From contig NZ_CP023692.1 of the NCBI RefSeq assembly GCF_008704935.1, positions 4,865,001 through 4,929,000 on the forward strand: a stretch of 64,000 nucleotides of DNA, in the 5' to 3' direction. The position numbers and the translations under genes were made by a program. Position 1 is the stretch's first letter; every line of letters begins with the position of its first letter. This DNA comes from Streptomyces vinaceus. Lineage in GTDB: Bacteria; Actinomycetota; Actinomycetes; Streptomycetales; Streptomycetaceae. A model generated the notes under the pieces. That model saw only the letters and a list, made by a program, of their open reading frames with translations. It did not search any database and was not told where the DNA came from. Shown piece after piece: positions 54,066 to 62,579 of this stretch.

Positions 54066-55265
54066 ATGCAGACCGCCAACAAGTTCTCCGTATCCCGGTA
54101 CGCGCCCGAGCGCGGCGCGATGGCCAAACTGACCTCGCGCGACTCGGTGCTGCGCCGGCTCGACTGGCCGATACTCCTTTCGGCGCTCGCCCTGTCCTTC
54201 ATCGGCGCCCTGCTGGTGTGGTCGGCCACCCGCAACCGCACCCAGCTCAACCAGGGCGACCCCTACTACTTCCTGATCCGGCACGCCCTGAACACCGGCA
54301 TCGGCCTCGTGCTGATGATCGGCACCGTCTGGCTCGGCCACCGCACGCTGCGCGGCGCCGTACCGATCCTGTACGGGCTCTCCCTGGTGCTGATCCTCGC
54401 CGTGCTCACCCCGCTCGGCGCCACCATCAACGGCGCCCACGCGTGGATCGTGATCGGCGGCGGCTTCTCGCTCCAGCCCTCCGAGTTCGTGAAGATCACG
54501 ATCATCCTGGTCATGGCGATGCTGCTGGCCACCCGGGTGGACGCGGGCGACCTCACCCACCCGGACCACCGCACCGTGGTCAAGGCGCTGTGCCTGGCCG
54601 CCGCGCCGATGGGCATCGTCATGCTGATGCCCGACCTCGGCTCCGTCATGGTCATGGTCGTCATCGTGCTCGGCGTCCTGCTCGCCTCCGGCGCCTCCAA
54701 CCGCTGGGTGGTGGGGCTGATGGGATCCGGCGCGGCCGGGGCCGTCCTGATCTGGCAGCTGGGCGTGCTCGACGAGTACCAGATCAACCGCTTCGCGGCC
54801 TTCGCCAACCCCGACCTCGACCCCGCCGGCGTCGGCTACAACACCAACCAGGCGCGCATCGCGATCGGCTCGGGCGGGCTGACCGGCTCCGGGCTCTTCA
54901 AGGGCTCGCAGACCACCGGGCAGTTCGTGCCCGAGCAGCAGACCGACTTCGTCTTCACGGTGGCGGGGGAGGAACTCGGCTTCCTCGGCGCCGGGCTGAT
55001 CCTGGTCCTGCTCGGCATCATCCTCTGGCGGGCCTGCATGATCGCCCGCGAGACCACCGAGCTGTACGGGACGATCGTGTGCGCCGGGATCATCGCCTGG
55101 TTCGCCTTCCAGTCGTTCGAGAACATCGGGATGACCCTCGGGATCATGCCGGTGGCCGGGCTCCCCCTACCGTTCGTCTCCTACGGAGGCTCGTCCATGT
55201 TCGCGGTGTGGGTGGCGGTCGGACTGCTGCAGTCGATCAGGGTGCAACGGCCGATGTCGGCCTAG
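54066..55265 (+). CDS. rodA: SEDS-family peptidoglycan glycosyltransferase RodA
   Basis: A 399-aa protein of the FtsW/RodA/SpoVE (SEDS) family with ten predicted membrane helices. The catalytic Asp segment is near the large loop after helix 7 (NRFAAFANPDLDPAGVGYNTNQARIAIGSGG), and FVPEQQTDFVFTVAGEELGFLG and LPLPFVSYGGSSMF are diagnostic. It polymerises lipid II glycan strands together with the PBP2 encoded upstream, in this cluster for spore wall synthesis. Confidence 0.96.
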   Translation: MQTANKFSVSRYAPERGAMAKLTSRDSVLRRLDWPILLSALALSFIGALLVWSATRNRTQLNQGDPYYFLIRHALNTGIGLVLMIGTVWLGHRTLRGAVPILYGLSLVLILAVLTPLGATINGAHAWIVIGGGFSLQPSEFVKITIILVMAMLLATRVDAGDLTHPDHRTVVKALCLAAAPMGIVMLMPDLGSVMVMVVIVLGVLLASGASNRWVVGLMGSGAAGAVLIWQLGVLDEYQINRFAAFANPDLDPAGVGYNTNQARIAIGSGGLTGSGLFKGSQTTGQFVPEQQTDFVFTVAGEELGFLGAGLILVLLGIILWRACMIARETTELYGTIVCAGIIAWFAFQSFENIGMTLGIMPVAGLPLPFVSYGGSSMFAVWVAVGLLQSIRVQRPMSA

Positions 55266-55333
55266 CGGGGCCGATCTTCGGCCGCTTCGCCGTAGATTTC
55301 CCGTTCACCCTGCCGTGGTGATCCGTTCAGGAC

Positions 55334-55339
55334 TAAGTT
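55334..55339 (+). promoter_or_regulatory. -10 element of a leaderless CYTH-CHAD promoter
   Basis: TAAGTT lies 6 nt before the ATG at 55346, with no ribosome-binding site between. Confidence 0.45.
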
Positions 55340-55345
55340 CGATGC

Positions 55346-56869
55346 ATGGCGGACACGAAACGCGAGATCGAGCGCAAATTCGAGTTCACGACGAGCAAGG
55401 CCGCGCGCCGCGGAGTCCCGGACCTGACCGGCACGGACGCGATCGCGTCCGTCGCCGACCGGGGGACCGTCGACCTCGACGCGGTCTACTACGACACCCC
55501 CGACCAGCGGCTCGCCGCCGACGGCCTCACCCTGCGGCGGCGCACCGGCGGCGCGGACGCCGGCTGGCACCTCAAACTGCCCGTCTCCCCGGGCGTGCGC
55601 GACGAGGTCGGCGCCCCCCTCGGCGACACCGTCCCGCGCGCCCTCGCGGCCCTCGTCCGCTCCCGGGTCCGCGACGCCGCCCTGGAACCCCAGGTCCGGC
55701 TGGTCTCCTCGCGCCGCGTGAGCCACCTCCTCGACGCCGAGGGCATCCTCCTCGCGGAGCTCTCCACCGACGCCGTCCGCGCCGAACGGGACGAGGCCGC
55801 CGCCTCCTGGACCGAGGTCGAGGTCGAGCTCGCCGACGGGGCCGACCCGGCGCTCCTCGACGCCGTGGAGAAGCGGTTCCGCAAGGCCGGACTCAAGGTC
55901 TCCGACGCCCCCTCGAAGCTGGCCCGGGCCCTCGCCGAGACGGGGACCGAGCCGCCGGCCCGGCCCGGTCCGGCCGGCGCCGAGGGCACCGCGGGCGCGC
56001 TGGTCCTCTCGTACCTGCGCGAACAGCGCGACGTGCTCGTCGCCCAGGACCCGGCCGTCCGCCGCAACCTGCCCGACTCCGTCCACCAGATGCGGGTCGC
56101 CTGCCGCCGGATGCGCAGCGCCTTCAAGACGTACCGCAAGGTCCTGGACCGCGACGTCACCGATCCGCTCGGCGAGGAGCTGCGCTGGCTGGCCGCCGAG
56201 CTCGGCCTCGACCGGGACCAGGAAGTCCTCTACGACCGCATCCAGACCCACCTCACCGAGCTCCCCCGCACCCTCGTGGTGGGCCCCGTGCGCGGCCGCC
56301 TGCGGACGTGGAACAACTCCCGCCGCTCGGGGACCCGGCGCCGCGCCCTCGCCGCCCTCGACGCCAAGCGGTACACGGCCCTGCTCGACGCCCTCGACGC
56401 GCTGCTGGCCGAGCCGCCCCTGCTCCCCGGCGCGGCTGAGCCGGCCGCCCGGCGCCTGCCCAAGGCCGTCCTCAAGGACTACGAACGGCTCGCCACCCGG
56501 GTCGCCGCCGCCCTGGACCTGCACCCGGGCGAGGAGCGCGACCTGGCCCTCCACGAGGCCCGCAAGGCCGCCAAACGCGCCCGCTACGCGGCGGAGGCGG
56601 CCGTCCCCGAGCTCGGCAAACCGGCGAAACAGCTGGCCAAGGCCATGAAGTCGGTCCAGAGCCTGCTCGGCGAGCACCAGGACAGCGTCGTCGCCCGCGA
56701 GGCCCTGCGCGGCCTCGGAGCCCAAGCGTCCGGAGCCGGAGAGTCCGCTTTCACCTGGGGCGTGCTCTACGCCCGCGAGGAGGCGCTGGCCGCACAGGGC
56801 GAGCGGGAGCTTCCGGACGTATGGGGGCAGGCCTGTGACCCCGCGCTCCGGGCGGAGCTGGGCGCCTAG
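55346..56869 (+). CDS. CYTH-CHAD domain protein
   Basis: A 507-aa two-domain protein. The N-terminal CYTH triphosphate-tunnel domain (1-200) has the ExExK signature KREIERKF and further paired acidic and basic residues. The C-terminal CHAD domain (about 225-500) is helical and His/Arg-rich, with VHQMRVACRRMRSAFKTY, DLALHEARKAAKRARYAAE and LGEHQDSVVAREAL, known to bind polyphosphate. Likely hydrolyses or binds inorganic (poly)phosphate. It follows the mre cluster on the same strand but has its own leaderless-type promoter. Confidence 0.92.
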   Translation: MADTKREIERKFEFTTSKAARRGVPDLTGTDAIASVADRGTVDLDAVYYDTPDQRLAADGLTLRRRTGGADAGWHLKLPVSPGVRDEVGAPLGDTVPRALAALVRSRVRDAALEPQVRLVSSRRVSHLLDAEGILLAELSTDAVRAERDEAAASWTEVEVELADGADPALLDAVEKRFRKAGLKVSDAPSKLARALAETGTEPPARPGPAGAEGTAGALVLSYLREQRDVLVAQDPAVRRNLPDSVHQMRVACRRMRSAFKTYRKVLDRDVTDPLGEELRWLAAELGLDRDQEVLYDRIQTHLTELPRTLVVGPVRGRLRTWNNSRRSGTRRRALAALDAKRYTALLDALDALLAEPPLLPGAAEPAARRLPKAVLKDYERLATRVAAALDLHPGEERDLALHEARKAAKRARYAAEAAVPELGKPAKQLAKAMKSVQSLLGEHQDSVVAREALRGLGAQASGAGESAFTWGVLYAREEALAAQGERELPDVWGQACDPALRAELGA

Positions 56870-56952
56870 GCGGCGATCATGGCGGCAGGAGGCGGCTGCG
56901 CCTCGGGTTACGCTTGAGAGTCGCCCCCTGCCCGCTTCACGAAAGTCGCGTG

Positions 56953-58875
56953 ATGTCCGAGTCGGTCTTCCCACAGCTCGAAGCTCTGCTCCCGCATGTG
57001 CAGAAGCCCATCCAGTACGTCGGCGGTGAGCTCAACTCCACCGTCAAGCCGTGGGATTCGTGTGACGTCCGCTGGGCGCTCATGTACCCGGACGCGTACG
57101 AGGTCGGGCTGCCCAACCAGGGCGTCATGATCCTGTACGAGGTGCTGAACGAGCGCGAGGGCGTGCTCGCGGAGCGCACGTACAGCGTCTGGCCGGACCT
57201 CGAAGAACTGATGCGCGAGCACAAGGTGCCGCAGTTCACCGTGGACAGCCACCGCCCCGTGGGCGCCTTCGACGTGTTCGGCCTGTCCTTCTCCACGGAG
57301 CTGGGCTACACGAACATGCTGACGGCCCTGGACCTGGCGGGCATCCCGCTGGAGGCCAGGAACCGTACGGTCGACCACCCCATCGTCCTCGCGGGCGGCC
57401 ACGCGGCCTTCAACCCCGAGCCGATCGCGGAGTTCATCGACTGCGCCGTCATCGGCGACGGCGAGCAGGCCGTCCTCGACATGACCGAGATCATCCGCAC
57501 GTGGAAGGCCGAGGGCCGTCCGGGCGGGCGCGAAGAGGTCCTCTTCCGTCTGGCCAGGACCGGTCAGGTCTACGTGCCGGGCTTCTACGACGTCGACTAC
57601 CTGCCCGACGGCCGCATCGCGCGCGTCGCGCCGAACAAGTCGGGCGTCCCGTACCGCGTGTCCAAGCACACGGTCATGGACCTCGACGAGTGGCCCTACC
57701 CGAAGCAGCCGCTGGTCCCGCTCGCCGAGACCGTCCACGAGCGGATGTCCGTCGAGATCTTCCGCGGCTGCACCCGCGGCTGCCGTTTCTGCCAGGCCGG
57801 CATGATCACGCGCCCCGTGCGGGAGCGAAGCATCACCGGCATCGGCGAGATGGTGGAGAAGGGCCTCAAGGCGACGGGCTTCGAGGAGGTCGGCCTCCTC
57901 TCGCTGTCCTCCGCGGACCACACCGAGATCGCCGAGATCGCCAAGGGCCTCGCGGACCGCTACACGGACGACAAGGTGGGCCTGTCCCTGCCCTCGACCC
58001 GCGTGGACGCGTTCAACGTGGACCTGGCGAACGAGCTGACCCGCAACGGACGCCGCTCCGGCCTGACCTTCGCCCCCGAGGGCGGCTCCGAGCGCATGCG
58101 CAAGGTCATCAACAAGATGGTCTCGGAAGAGGACCTGATCCGCACCGTCGCCACCGCGTACGGCAACGGCTGGCGCCAGGTGAAGCTGTACTTCATGTGC
58201 GGCCTGCCGACCGAGACCGACGAGGACGTGCTCCAGATCGGCGACATGGCGGTCAACGTCATCGCCAAGGGCCGCGAGGTCTCCGGCCAGAACGACATCC
58301 GCTGCACGGTGTCGATCGGCGGGTTCGTGCCCAAGCCGCACACCCCCTTCCAGTGGGCGCCGCAGCTGTCGGCCGAGGAGACGGACGCCCGCCTGGGCAA
58401 GCTCCGCGACAAGATCCGCGCCGACAAGAAGTACGGCCGCTCCATCGGCTTCCGCTACCACGACGGCAAGCCGGGCATCGTCGAGGGCCTGCTCTCGCGC
58501 GGTGACCGCCGCATCGGCGACGTCATCCGCGCCGTGTATGAGTCGGGCGGCCGCTTCGACGGCTGGCGCGAGCACTTCTCGTACGACCGCTGGATGGAGG
58601 CCGCGGAGAAGACCCTGCCCGCCTACGGCGTGGACGTGGCCTGGTACACGACCCGCGAGCGCACCTACGAGGAGGTCCTGCCCTGGGACCACCTGGACTC
58701 CGGTCTCGACAAGGACTGGCTCTGGGAGGACTGGCAGGACGCCCTCGACGAGACCGAGGTCGACGACTGCCGCTGGACCCCGTGCTTCGACTGCGGCGTC
58801 TGCCCGCAGATGGACACGGCCATACAAATCGGCCCCACCGGCAAGAAGCTGCTCCCGCTCACGGTCAAGAAGTAG
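56953..58875 (+). CDS. B12-binding radical SAM protein, TIGR03960 family; 3' end replaced by an integrated element
   Basis: A 640-aa protein with an N-terminal cobalamin-binding-like domain (ALMYPDAYEVGLPNQG... to about 200) and a radical SAM core with the iron-sulfur cysteines C273, C277 and C280 (GCTRGCRFCQAG). The C-terminal region ends CFDCGVCPQMDTAIQIGP. It is normally paired with the TIGR03936 protein (start at 63628 here), and is thought to act on RNA or ribosomes, unproven. The last 22 codons lie in the left attachment region: they contain ATA and CAA, rare in this genome, and end in LTVKK whereas the orphan copy at 62443 ends LTVVK. The reading frame was rebuilt by the element. Confidence 0.92.
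   Translation: MSESVFPQLEALLPHVQKPIQYVGGELNSTVKPWDSCDVRWALMYPDAYEVGLPNQGVMILYEVLNEREGVLAERTYSVWPDLEELMREHKVPQFTVDSHRPVGAFDVFGLSFSTELGYTNMLTALDLAGIPLEARNRTVDHPIVLAGGHAAFNPEPIAEFIDCAVIGDGEQAVLDMTEIIRTWKAEGRPGGREEVLFRLARTGQVYVPGFYDVDYLPDGRIARVAPNKSGVPYRVSKHTVMDLDEWPYPKQPLVPLAETVHERMSVEIFRGCTRGCRFCQAGMITRPVRERSITGIGEMVEKGLKATGFEEVGLLSLSSADHTEIAEIAKGLADRYTDDKVGLSLPSTRVDAFNVDLANELTRNGRRSGLTFAPEGGSERMRKVINKMVSEEDLIRTVATAYGNGWRQVKLYFMCGLPTETDEDVLQIGDMAVNVIAKGREVSGQNDIRCTVSIGGFVPKPHTPFQWAPQLSAEETDARLGKLRDKIRADKKYGRSIGFRYHDGKPGIVEGLLSRGDRRIGDVIRAVYESGGRFDGWREHFSYDRWMEAAEKTLPAYGVDVAWYTTRERTYEEVLPWDHLDSGLDKDWLWEDWQDALDETEVDDCRWTPCFDCGVCPQMDTAIQIGPTGKKLLPLTVKK
58807..58875 (+). other. Left attachment region (attL) of the serine-integrase element
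   Basis: 69 bp aligned without gaps to 62443-62511 (58 of 69 identical by hand). The first 11 bp (CAGATGGACAC) are identical and no similarity exists upstream of it on the right copy, so strand exchange most likely took place in that block. The bases after it would be element-derived and recreate the gene's end and stop codon. Confidence 0.7.
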
Positions 58876-58877
58876 CC

Positions 58878-59066
58878 GTGACCAGCGGCGACGCCATCCA
58901 GCGGATGGCTGAGGCGCTTGCCGAAGTACCTGAGGCGGACCGCGCCGAAGCCCTTCGAGGGCTCGGCGTGAAGGAGTGCGAGCCGGCTCCCCGCCGTGAG
59001 CGGCGCACGCCGCTTCCTGCCCCTCGGCGAGATTCGGGCATCGTCTCGGCGGTCGAGTGGGTGTAG
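58878..59066 (+). CDS. Small protein of unknown function at the element's left end
   Basis: A 62-aa ORF starting at GTG 58878, 2 nt after the radical SAM stop: a helical acidic first half (GDAIQRMAEALAEVPEADRAEALRGLGVKE) and an Arg/Pro-rich second half. The first half reads like a DNA-associated or regulatory small protein, but I cannot assign a family. It relies on read-through from the radical SAM gene, and a hairpin follows directly. Confidence 0.45.
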   Translation: MTSGDAIQRMAEALAEVPEADRAEALRGLGVKECEPAPRRERRTPLPAPRRDSGIVSAVEWV

Positions 59067-59072
59067 ACGTAG

Positions 59073-59108
59073 AGAGGCGTTCGGACGATCCGGTCCGGGC
59101 GCCTCTCG
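59073..59108 (+). terminator. Hairpin after the small ORF in the element
   Basis: Outer arms GAGAGGCG (59073-59080) and CGCCTCTC (59101-59108) with inner pairing CGGAC/GTCCG; now the first terminator downstream of the radical SAM gene. Confidence 0.6.
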
Positions 59109-59128
59109 GCGTTCCTGGGGTCCTGTTT

Positions 59129-59146
59129 ATGCGACAACGCGCATAG
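59129..59146. promoter_or_regulatory. Palindrome TATGCG-N6-CGCATA in the element
   Basis: Perfect 6-bp arms around ACAACG, upstream of decayed small ORFs; looks like an operator for an element-encoded or lost regulator. No regulator is identified. Confidence 0.3.
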
Positions 59147-59167
59147 TCGCGTTTCCGCACAGACGAC

Positions 59168-59560
59168 GTGTCCACCCGCTCGTACGGTCGTGGCGACCGG
59201 CCCGCAGAGGGCTCGCAAGAGGGGGTTCAGCATGGCGCGCGAAGAACTCAGGAGATCAAGCGGTCGGAGCGCGTCCGGCGCGGCTACCTGCGCCCCGAGG
59301 GAGACGGGTCGCACGGCATGGCGGTGGTCTGCCACCACTGCCCGAAGTGCCCGGCCTGATGGTCACGCGGAAGGACATCGGGCACCTTGTCCAGGACAGA
59401 CACGGCCGCACCGGAGCGCTGACGGACGTGATCCCGGACTACGAGGACCCGGCGAAGATGGCCGCAGGAAGCAGCGCATGGCGTTCGCGCGCCCCTAGGG
59501 TGGCGGCGCGGAGTGGCTGGCCCTCCCGAACCGCTCAGCCGCTTATAGCCCTGAGGCTAG
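59168..59560 (+). pseudogene. Decayed small coding sequences (DUF-type GRTGxLxDVxP...FxRPxGGxEW protein)
   Basis: A 63-aa ORF (GTG 59168, stop 59357-59359) overlaps an ATG at 59359 by one base. The second reads VTRKDIGHLVQDRHGRTGALTDVIPDYEDPAK, then must shift frame near 59457 to continue as RKQRMAFARP, hits a TAG, and continues GGGAEWLALPNRSA. Together these form a known type of small streptomycete protein associated with mobile elements and regulators (GRxGVLxDVxP...AFxRPxGGGxEW), broken by one frameshift and one nonsense codon. The frame of the 59359 ORF otherwise runs on meaninglessly to 59865. Confidence 0.5.
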
Positions 59561-59833
59561 CTGATGGCCACCGGTCGCACCCCCTTCCTGGGGGGCATGG
59601 CAGCAGTACCGTCCTGCGCTTCGGGATGTCCTCGACGTCCCCGCGAGCCCTTCGGGATCGCGGCCCCTTCACTGAGTGGCCAGCTCTACCGCCGCTGAGC
59701 GGTGGGAGCTACGGTCTCCCGCTCAAGGAAGGAGCGGGAGAGTCTTCCTACCCGGAGGCCGCGGTCGTCAAGCCGAACACCCCCGGAGCCTGGCCGGCCA
59801 AGCTACCCAGAGGTGTATGTCTCTGCTCGGTCG
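59561..59833. other. Non-coding stretch downstream of the integrase gene
   Basis: I see no convincing gene here. The reading frames lack coding bias, consistent with decay inside the element. Confidence 0.4.
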
Positions 59834-61471
59834 TCAGAGCCTTGCGGCGAAGTCATCGCCCTTGATGACCAGGCGTTCGCGGACGTCGCGCGGGATCTTG
59901 AGCCGCAGGTGTACGGACGGGGCGCGCACCCCCTTCACCTTCGTGCGGGTCACCTCGCACGTGACGCCCACGCGGCGCAGGTCCTCGGCCATGGCCTCCA
60001 TGCCGCCCGCTTCCCACATCGCACGGAAGGTCTTGCCGTTGTGCACGAGGACCCAACGGTCTTGTGTGGTCTCGGGATCGATGGCGTCCAGCTCTTCCGT
60101 GAGTCTGTCGAGCGTCTTCTCCGCCCGCTCGCGAGTGAACCGCGTCTTCGAGAAGCGGCCTTCTGGTTCGAGCTCCGCCATGTAGTAGGAGATGGCGTCT
60201 TCGAGCCGCTTCACCTCGGCGCGTGCCTCGGCTCCCTTCGCGTACTCCCGGACCTGGACGGGGAAGTCACCGAGGACGCGGAGCACGTCGCCCACGAGGA
60301 CGTCGTACACGTCCTGGGGGTTGGGCGCGCCGAGGCCGCCGCCCTTGCACTTGCCGCAGCGCAGGTAGGTGTAGCTCCGGCCGTTGCTCATGTTCTTCTG
60401 CACGGTCATGTTGGTCGAGCAGTCGACGCAGATCAGTACACCGAGGAACCGCGTCGCACCGTGCGCCTGCCGGGTGGGCTGGTTCTTGCCCCGGCGGTCG
60501 AGTGCCGCTTGCAGCGTCTCGAACTCCTCCTCGGTGAAGATCGGAGGGCCGACCCGTATCGGCTTGCCGTCGTTGCCGAGGACGAGCCTGCTCCGTCGCT
60601 TCCCGCCCTGCTTGTCCTCCTCGACCCGGTAGCCCATGAGCGCGGGGTTACGAAGACGTCGGAGAAGAGTCGACGTGGTGAGTCCTGCAGACATGAGGCC
60701 GGAGCGGACCAGACAGAGGGCCATGCGTCGGGCAGAGACGCCCCGGAGTGCCATGCGTCGGGCCCAGTGCAGTGCTTTGTGCGCGCTCGGCTCGATGGCG
60801 AGTGCCGGCTTGCCGTCCACCTTCGTCGTGACGTAGCCGTACGTCGGTTTGCCCACGAGCCATGAGTCCTGCGTGCGCGCGTAGTCCCACAGTGAGGTGA
60901 CGCGGGTGGACGTGTTCGCCGCCTCGATCTCGGCGATGCCGCCGATGAGCGTGACCATGATCCGGCCCACGGTCGTACTGAGGTCGATCGCGTCGTTCTT
61001 CGACACGAGGTTCTTCCCGTACCGCTCGCACCACTCGATCATCGTGGACAGGTCCGTCATGCGACGGATGAAGCGGTCGAGCTTCCAGAAGAGCAGAGCA
61101 TCGAACTCCGGGGCCTGGTTGTTGAGCCACTCGCCGAGCTCCTTCCGCTTCCACGGCGGAACCTTCGTCGCCGACACGTTGAGATCGGAGGCGACGCCGA
61201 CAACGCGGTACCCCTTCTCCCTGGCCAGGAGACGTAGGTCGAGTTCCTGTCGTACCGGTGAGGTGGTGTCCTCCGTAAGTACGGACAGGCGGACGGAGAG
61301 AAGTGCGCGCGGAGCGTCCTCGGGGAGCAGAGCCTCCGCCCGCTTCAGGTCCTCCAGGAGGGCCAGGTCCGAGGCTGTCCACTCGCTCTCGATGTCGTAC
61401 GTCTTCATGGTTACGAAGAGTACGGAGTAGATGTGATGTTGTCGCGGTGTTTCCCGTATGGAAACACACAT
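59834..61471 (-). CDS. Large serine recombinase (site-specific integrase)
   Basis: A 545-aa phage/ICE-type serine integrase. The ATG at 61471 has AAGGAG 4 nt upstream; the ATG at 61408 (MKTYDIESEW) is an alternative giving 524 aa. The N-terminal resolvase domain carries the catalytic Ser63 in VRLSVLTEDTTSPVRQ, the LLFWKLDRFIRR motif, and the GRIMVTLIGGIAEIEAANTSTR helix. The recombinase domain follows (PTYGYVTTK...RRLRNPALMGY), then a zinc ribbon with two Cys pairs (CVDCST...CGKCKGG) and a coiled-coil segment (about 420-470). Full-length and apparently functional. It lies about 1 kb inside each end of the element. Confidence 0.93.
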   Translation of the reverse strand: MCVSIRETPRQHHIYSVLFVTMKTYDIESEWTASDLALLEDLKRAEALLPEDAPRALLSVRLSVLTEDTTSPVRQELDLRLLAREKGYRVVGVASDLNVSATKVPPWKRKELGEWLNNQAPEFDALLFWKLDRFIRRMTDLSTMIEWCERYGKNLVSKNDAIDLSTTVGRIMVTLIGGIAEIEAANTSTRVTSLWDYARTQDSWLVGKPTYGYVTTKVDGKPALAIEPSAHKALHWARRMALRGVSARRMALCLVRSGLMSAGLTTSTLLRRLRNPALMGYRVEEDKQGGKRRSRLVLGNDGKPIRVGPPIFTEEEFETLQAALDRRGKNQPTRQAHGATRFLGVLICVDCSTNMTVQKNMSNGRSYTYLRCGKCKGGGLGAPNPQDVYDVLVGDVLRVLGDFPVQVREYAKGAEARAEVKRLEDAISYYMAELEPEGRFSKTRFTRERAEKTLDRLTEELDAIDPETTQDRWVLVHNGKTFRAMWEAGGMEAMAEDLRRVGVTCEVTRTKVKGVRAPSVHLRLKIPRDVRERLVIKGDDFAARL

Positions 61472-61584
61472 CCGACTCCTTGATCATGGGGAATCGTCCC
61501 AACTGGTTGAGTCCGGCGCGTGTTCGGGAAGGCTCACCAAGCCCGTCGGCCTGGTGGGCTGGTTCTGGGGCGCCTGGAGGCGGC

Positions 61585-62412
61585 ATGAGGGAGTTGCTGT
61601 ACCTGTCCAGTGCAAAGCTCGCGGAGTTCCTGCCCGAGAGGGGTGGCGGGTTCTCCGGTCGGTCAGTGGAGGCAGAGGTATCGGCGCTCGGCGCCGGCAT
61701 GCGCCTGGCGGTGGGTGAATCCCCATCCGTTGAAGAGTCACTGGGGGAGCGCTTACAGCAGGCGCTTGATCACGTCAGTGCCAAGTGCGAGGCGCACACG
61801 AGCCTCCCGGACTCCTGTGAGTCGCTCACCGCCTATGACTGGCTTGAGTTCACAGGGTTCTTCCGGTACGGGCCCAGGGTGCGGGACTGGGGACTCATCG
61901 ATAGAGGTGTGTACACGTTCATGTCGCTTGAAGACCCGTCGTGTGCACTCAGGCGCGGTGACGACAGCTGTGCTGGTGTTCAGGTCATCCTGTGTGGTTC
62001 TCGGCAGCACGTCCTGACCGAGACTGAGGCTCCACCGACGCGAATGGGGTCTGGGTCTGACTGGCTACATGATCTAGCCGCTGCCTTGGTCGAGAGGGAA
62101 GGGCAGGGAGATGCGTCGTTTCCGGATGACCTTGATTCCACGAGCCGGCGCGACAAGGAGTTCGCTGCCCGTTCTGCATACGACATGCTTCTGACCGAGT
62201 ACGAAGGGCCCGCGTACCTTCACGGCCACGCCCGAGTGTTGTGCAACTTCCCTCCTGGGGCGTGGCAGCACAGGTTGATCGTGGCGACCCCCTTGTATGC
62301 GGAGGCTGTGCCGCGTCCTCGGCGCGGAGCCATCGAGATGGCTGGGCAGTCAGCTCCTGTTGGCGTGTGGAAGCGAATGCGGCGGGTCGTGCGTCGAGAG
62401 ACGCGACGGTGA
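61585..62412 (+). CDS. SAVMC3_10250/DUF7019-like protein, element cargo
   Basis: A 275-aa protein, divergent from the integrase. TGGAGG lies 4 nt before the ATG. It begins RELLYLSSAKLAEF, then an EVSALGAGMRLAVGE helix region, YDWLEFTGFFRYGPRVRDWG, VYTFMSLED and VILCGSRQHVLTETE, an order I associate with the SAVMC3_10250 family of Streptomyces. The function is unknown. The C-terminus ends in a basic GVWKRMRRVVRRETRR helix. Codon use is poorer in third-position GC than the flanking genes, as expected of acquired DNA. Possible roles are accessory or defence cargo; there is no direct evidence. Confidence 0.6.
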   Translation: MRELLYLSSAKLAEFLPERGGGFSGRSVEAEVSALGAGMRLAVGESPSVEESLGERLQQALDHVSAKCEAHTSLPDSCESLTAYDWLEFTGFFRYGPRVRDWGLIDRGVYTFMSLEDPSCALRRGDDSCAGVQVILCGSRQHVLTETEAPPTRMGSGSDWLHDLAAALVEREGQGDASFPDDLDSTSRRDKEFAARSAYDMLLTEYEGPAYLHGHARVLCNFPPGAWQHRLIVATPLYAEAVPRPRRGAIEMAGQSAPVGVWKRMRRVVRRETRR

Positions 62413-62442
62413 AAAGTCGTGTAGCCCTGCATGAATCTGTTC

Positions 62443-62511
62443 CAGATGGACACCCACATCCAGATCGGCCCCACGGGCAAGAAGCTCCTTCCCCTCACGG
62501 TCGTGAAGTAG
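62443..62511 (+). pseudogene. Right attachment region (attR): orphaned original 3' end of the radical SAM gene
   Basis: The last 22 codons plus stop of a TIGR03960 gene (QMDTHIQIGPTG...LTVVK-stop) with no upstream part. This is the displaced native end, still followed at once by the native terminator. It is 69 bp, gap-free against 58807-58875. Confidence 0.75.
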
Positions 62512-62531
62512 AAGTAACCCTTGAGTCACGA

Positions 62532-62562
62532 GAGGCCCCCACCCGCAACGGGTGGGGGCCTC
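62532..62562 (+). terminator. Original terminator of the radical SAM gene, displaced
   Basis: Perfect 14-bp arms GAGGCCCCCACCCG (62532-62545) and complement (62549-62562), 3-nt loop, right after the orphan 3' end. Confidence 0.8.
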
Positions 62563-62579
62563 GCCCGTGTCCTACGGGT

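Larger units (their letters stand above)
58807..62453. mobile_element. Small serine-integrase integrative element (about 3.6 kb)
   Basis: Bounded by near-identical 3' ends of the radical SAM gene. It contains a large serine recombinase (minus strand), a SAVMC3_10250-like gene, one small ORF and decayed coding sequence. Codon use is less GC-extreme than in the neighbouring core genes. No replication, transfer, phage structural or clear excisionase (RDF) gene is present, so it is either a reduced prophage/ICE remnant or a minimal cargo element. Confidence 0.75.

Noticed and set aside
59359..59865. Open frame of 168 codons running from the element's small ORF to the integrase 3' end
   Set aside because: Only the first 33 codons look like protein; the conserved continuation is in another frame after a shift and a stop codon, so I call it decayed.
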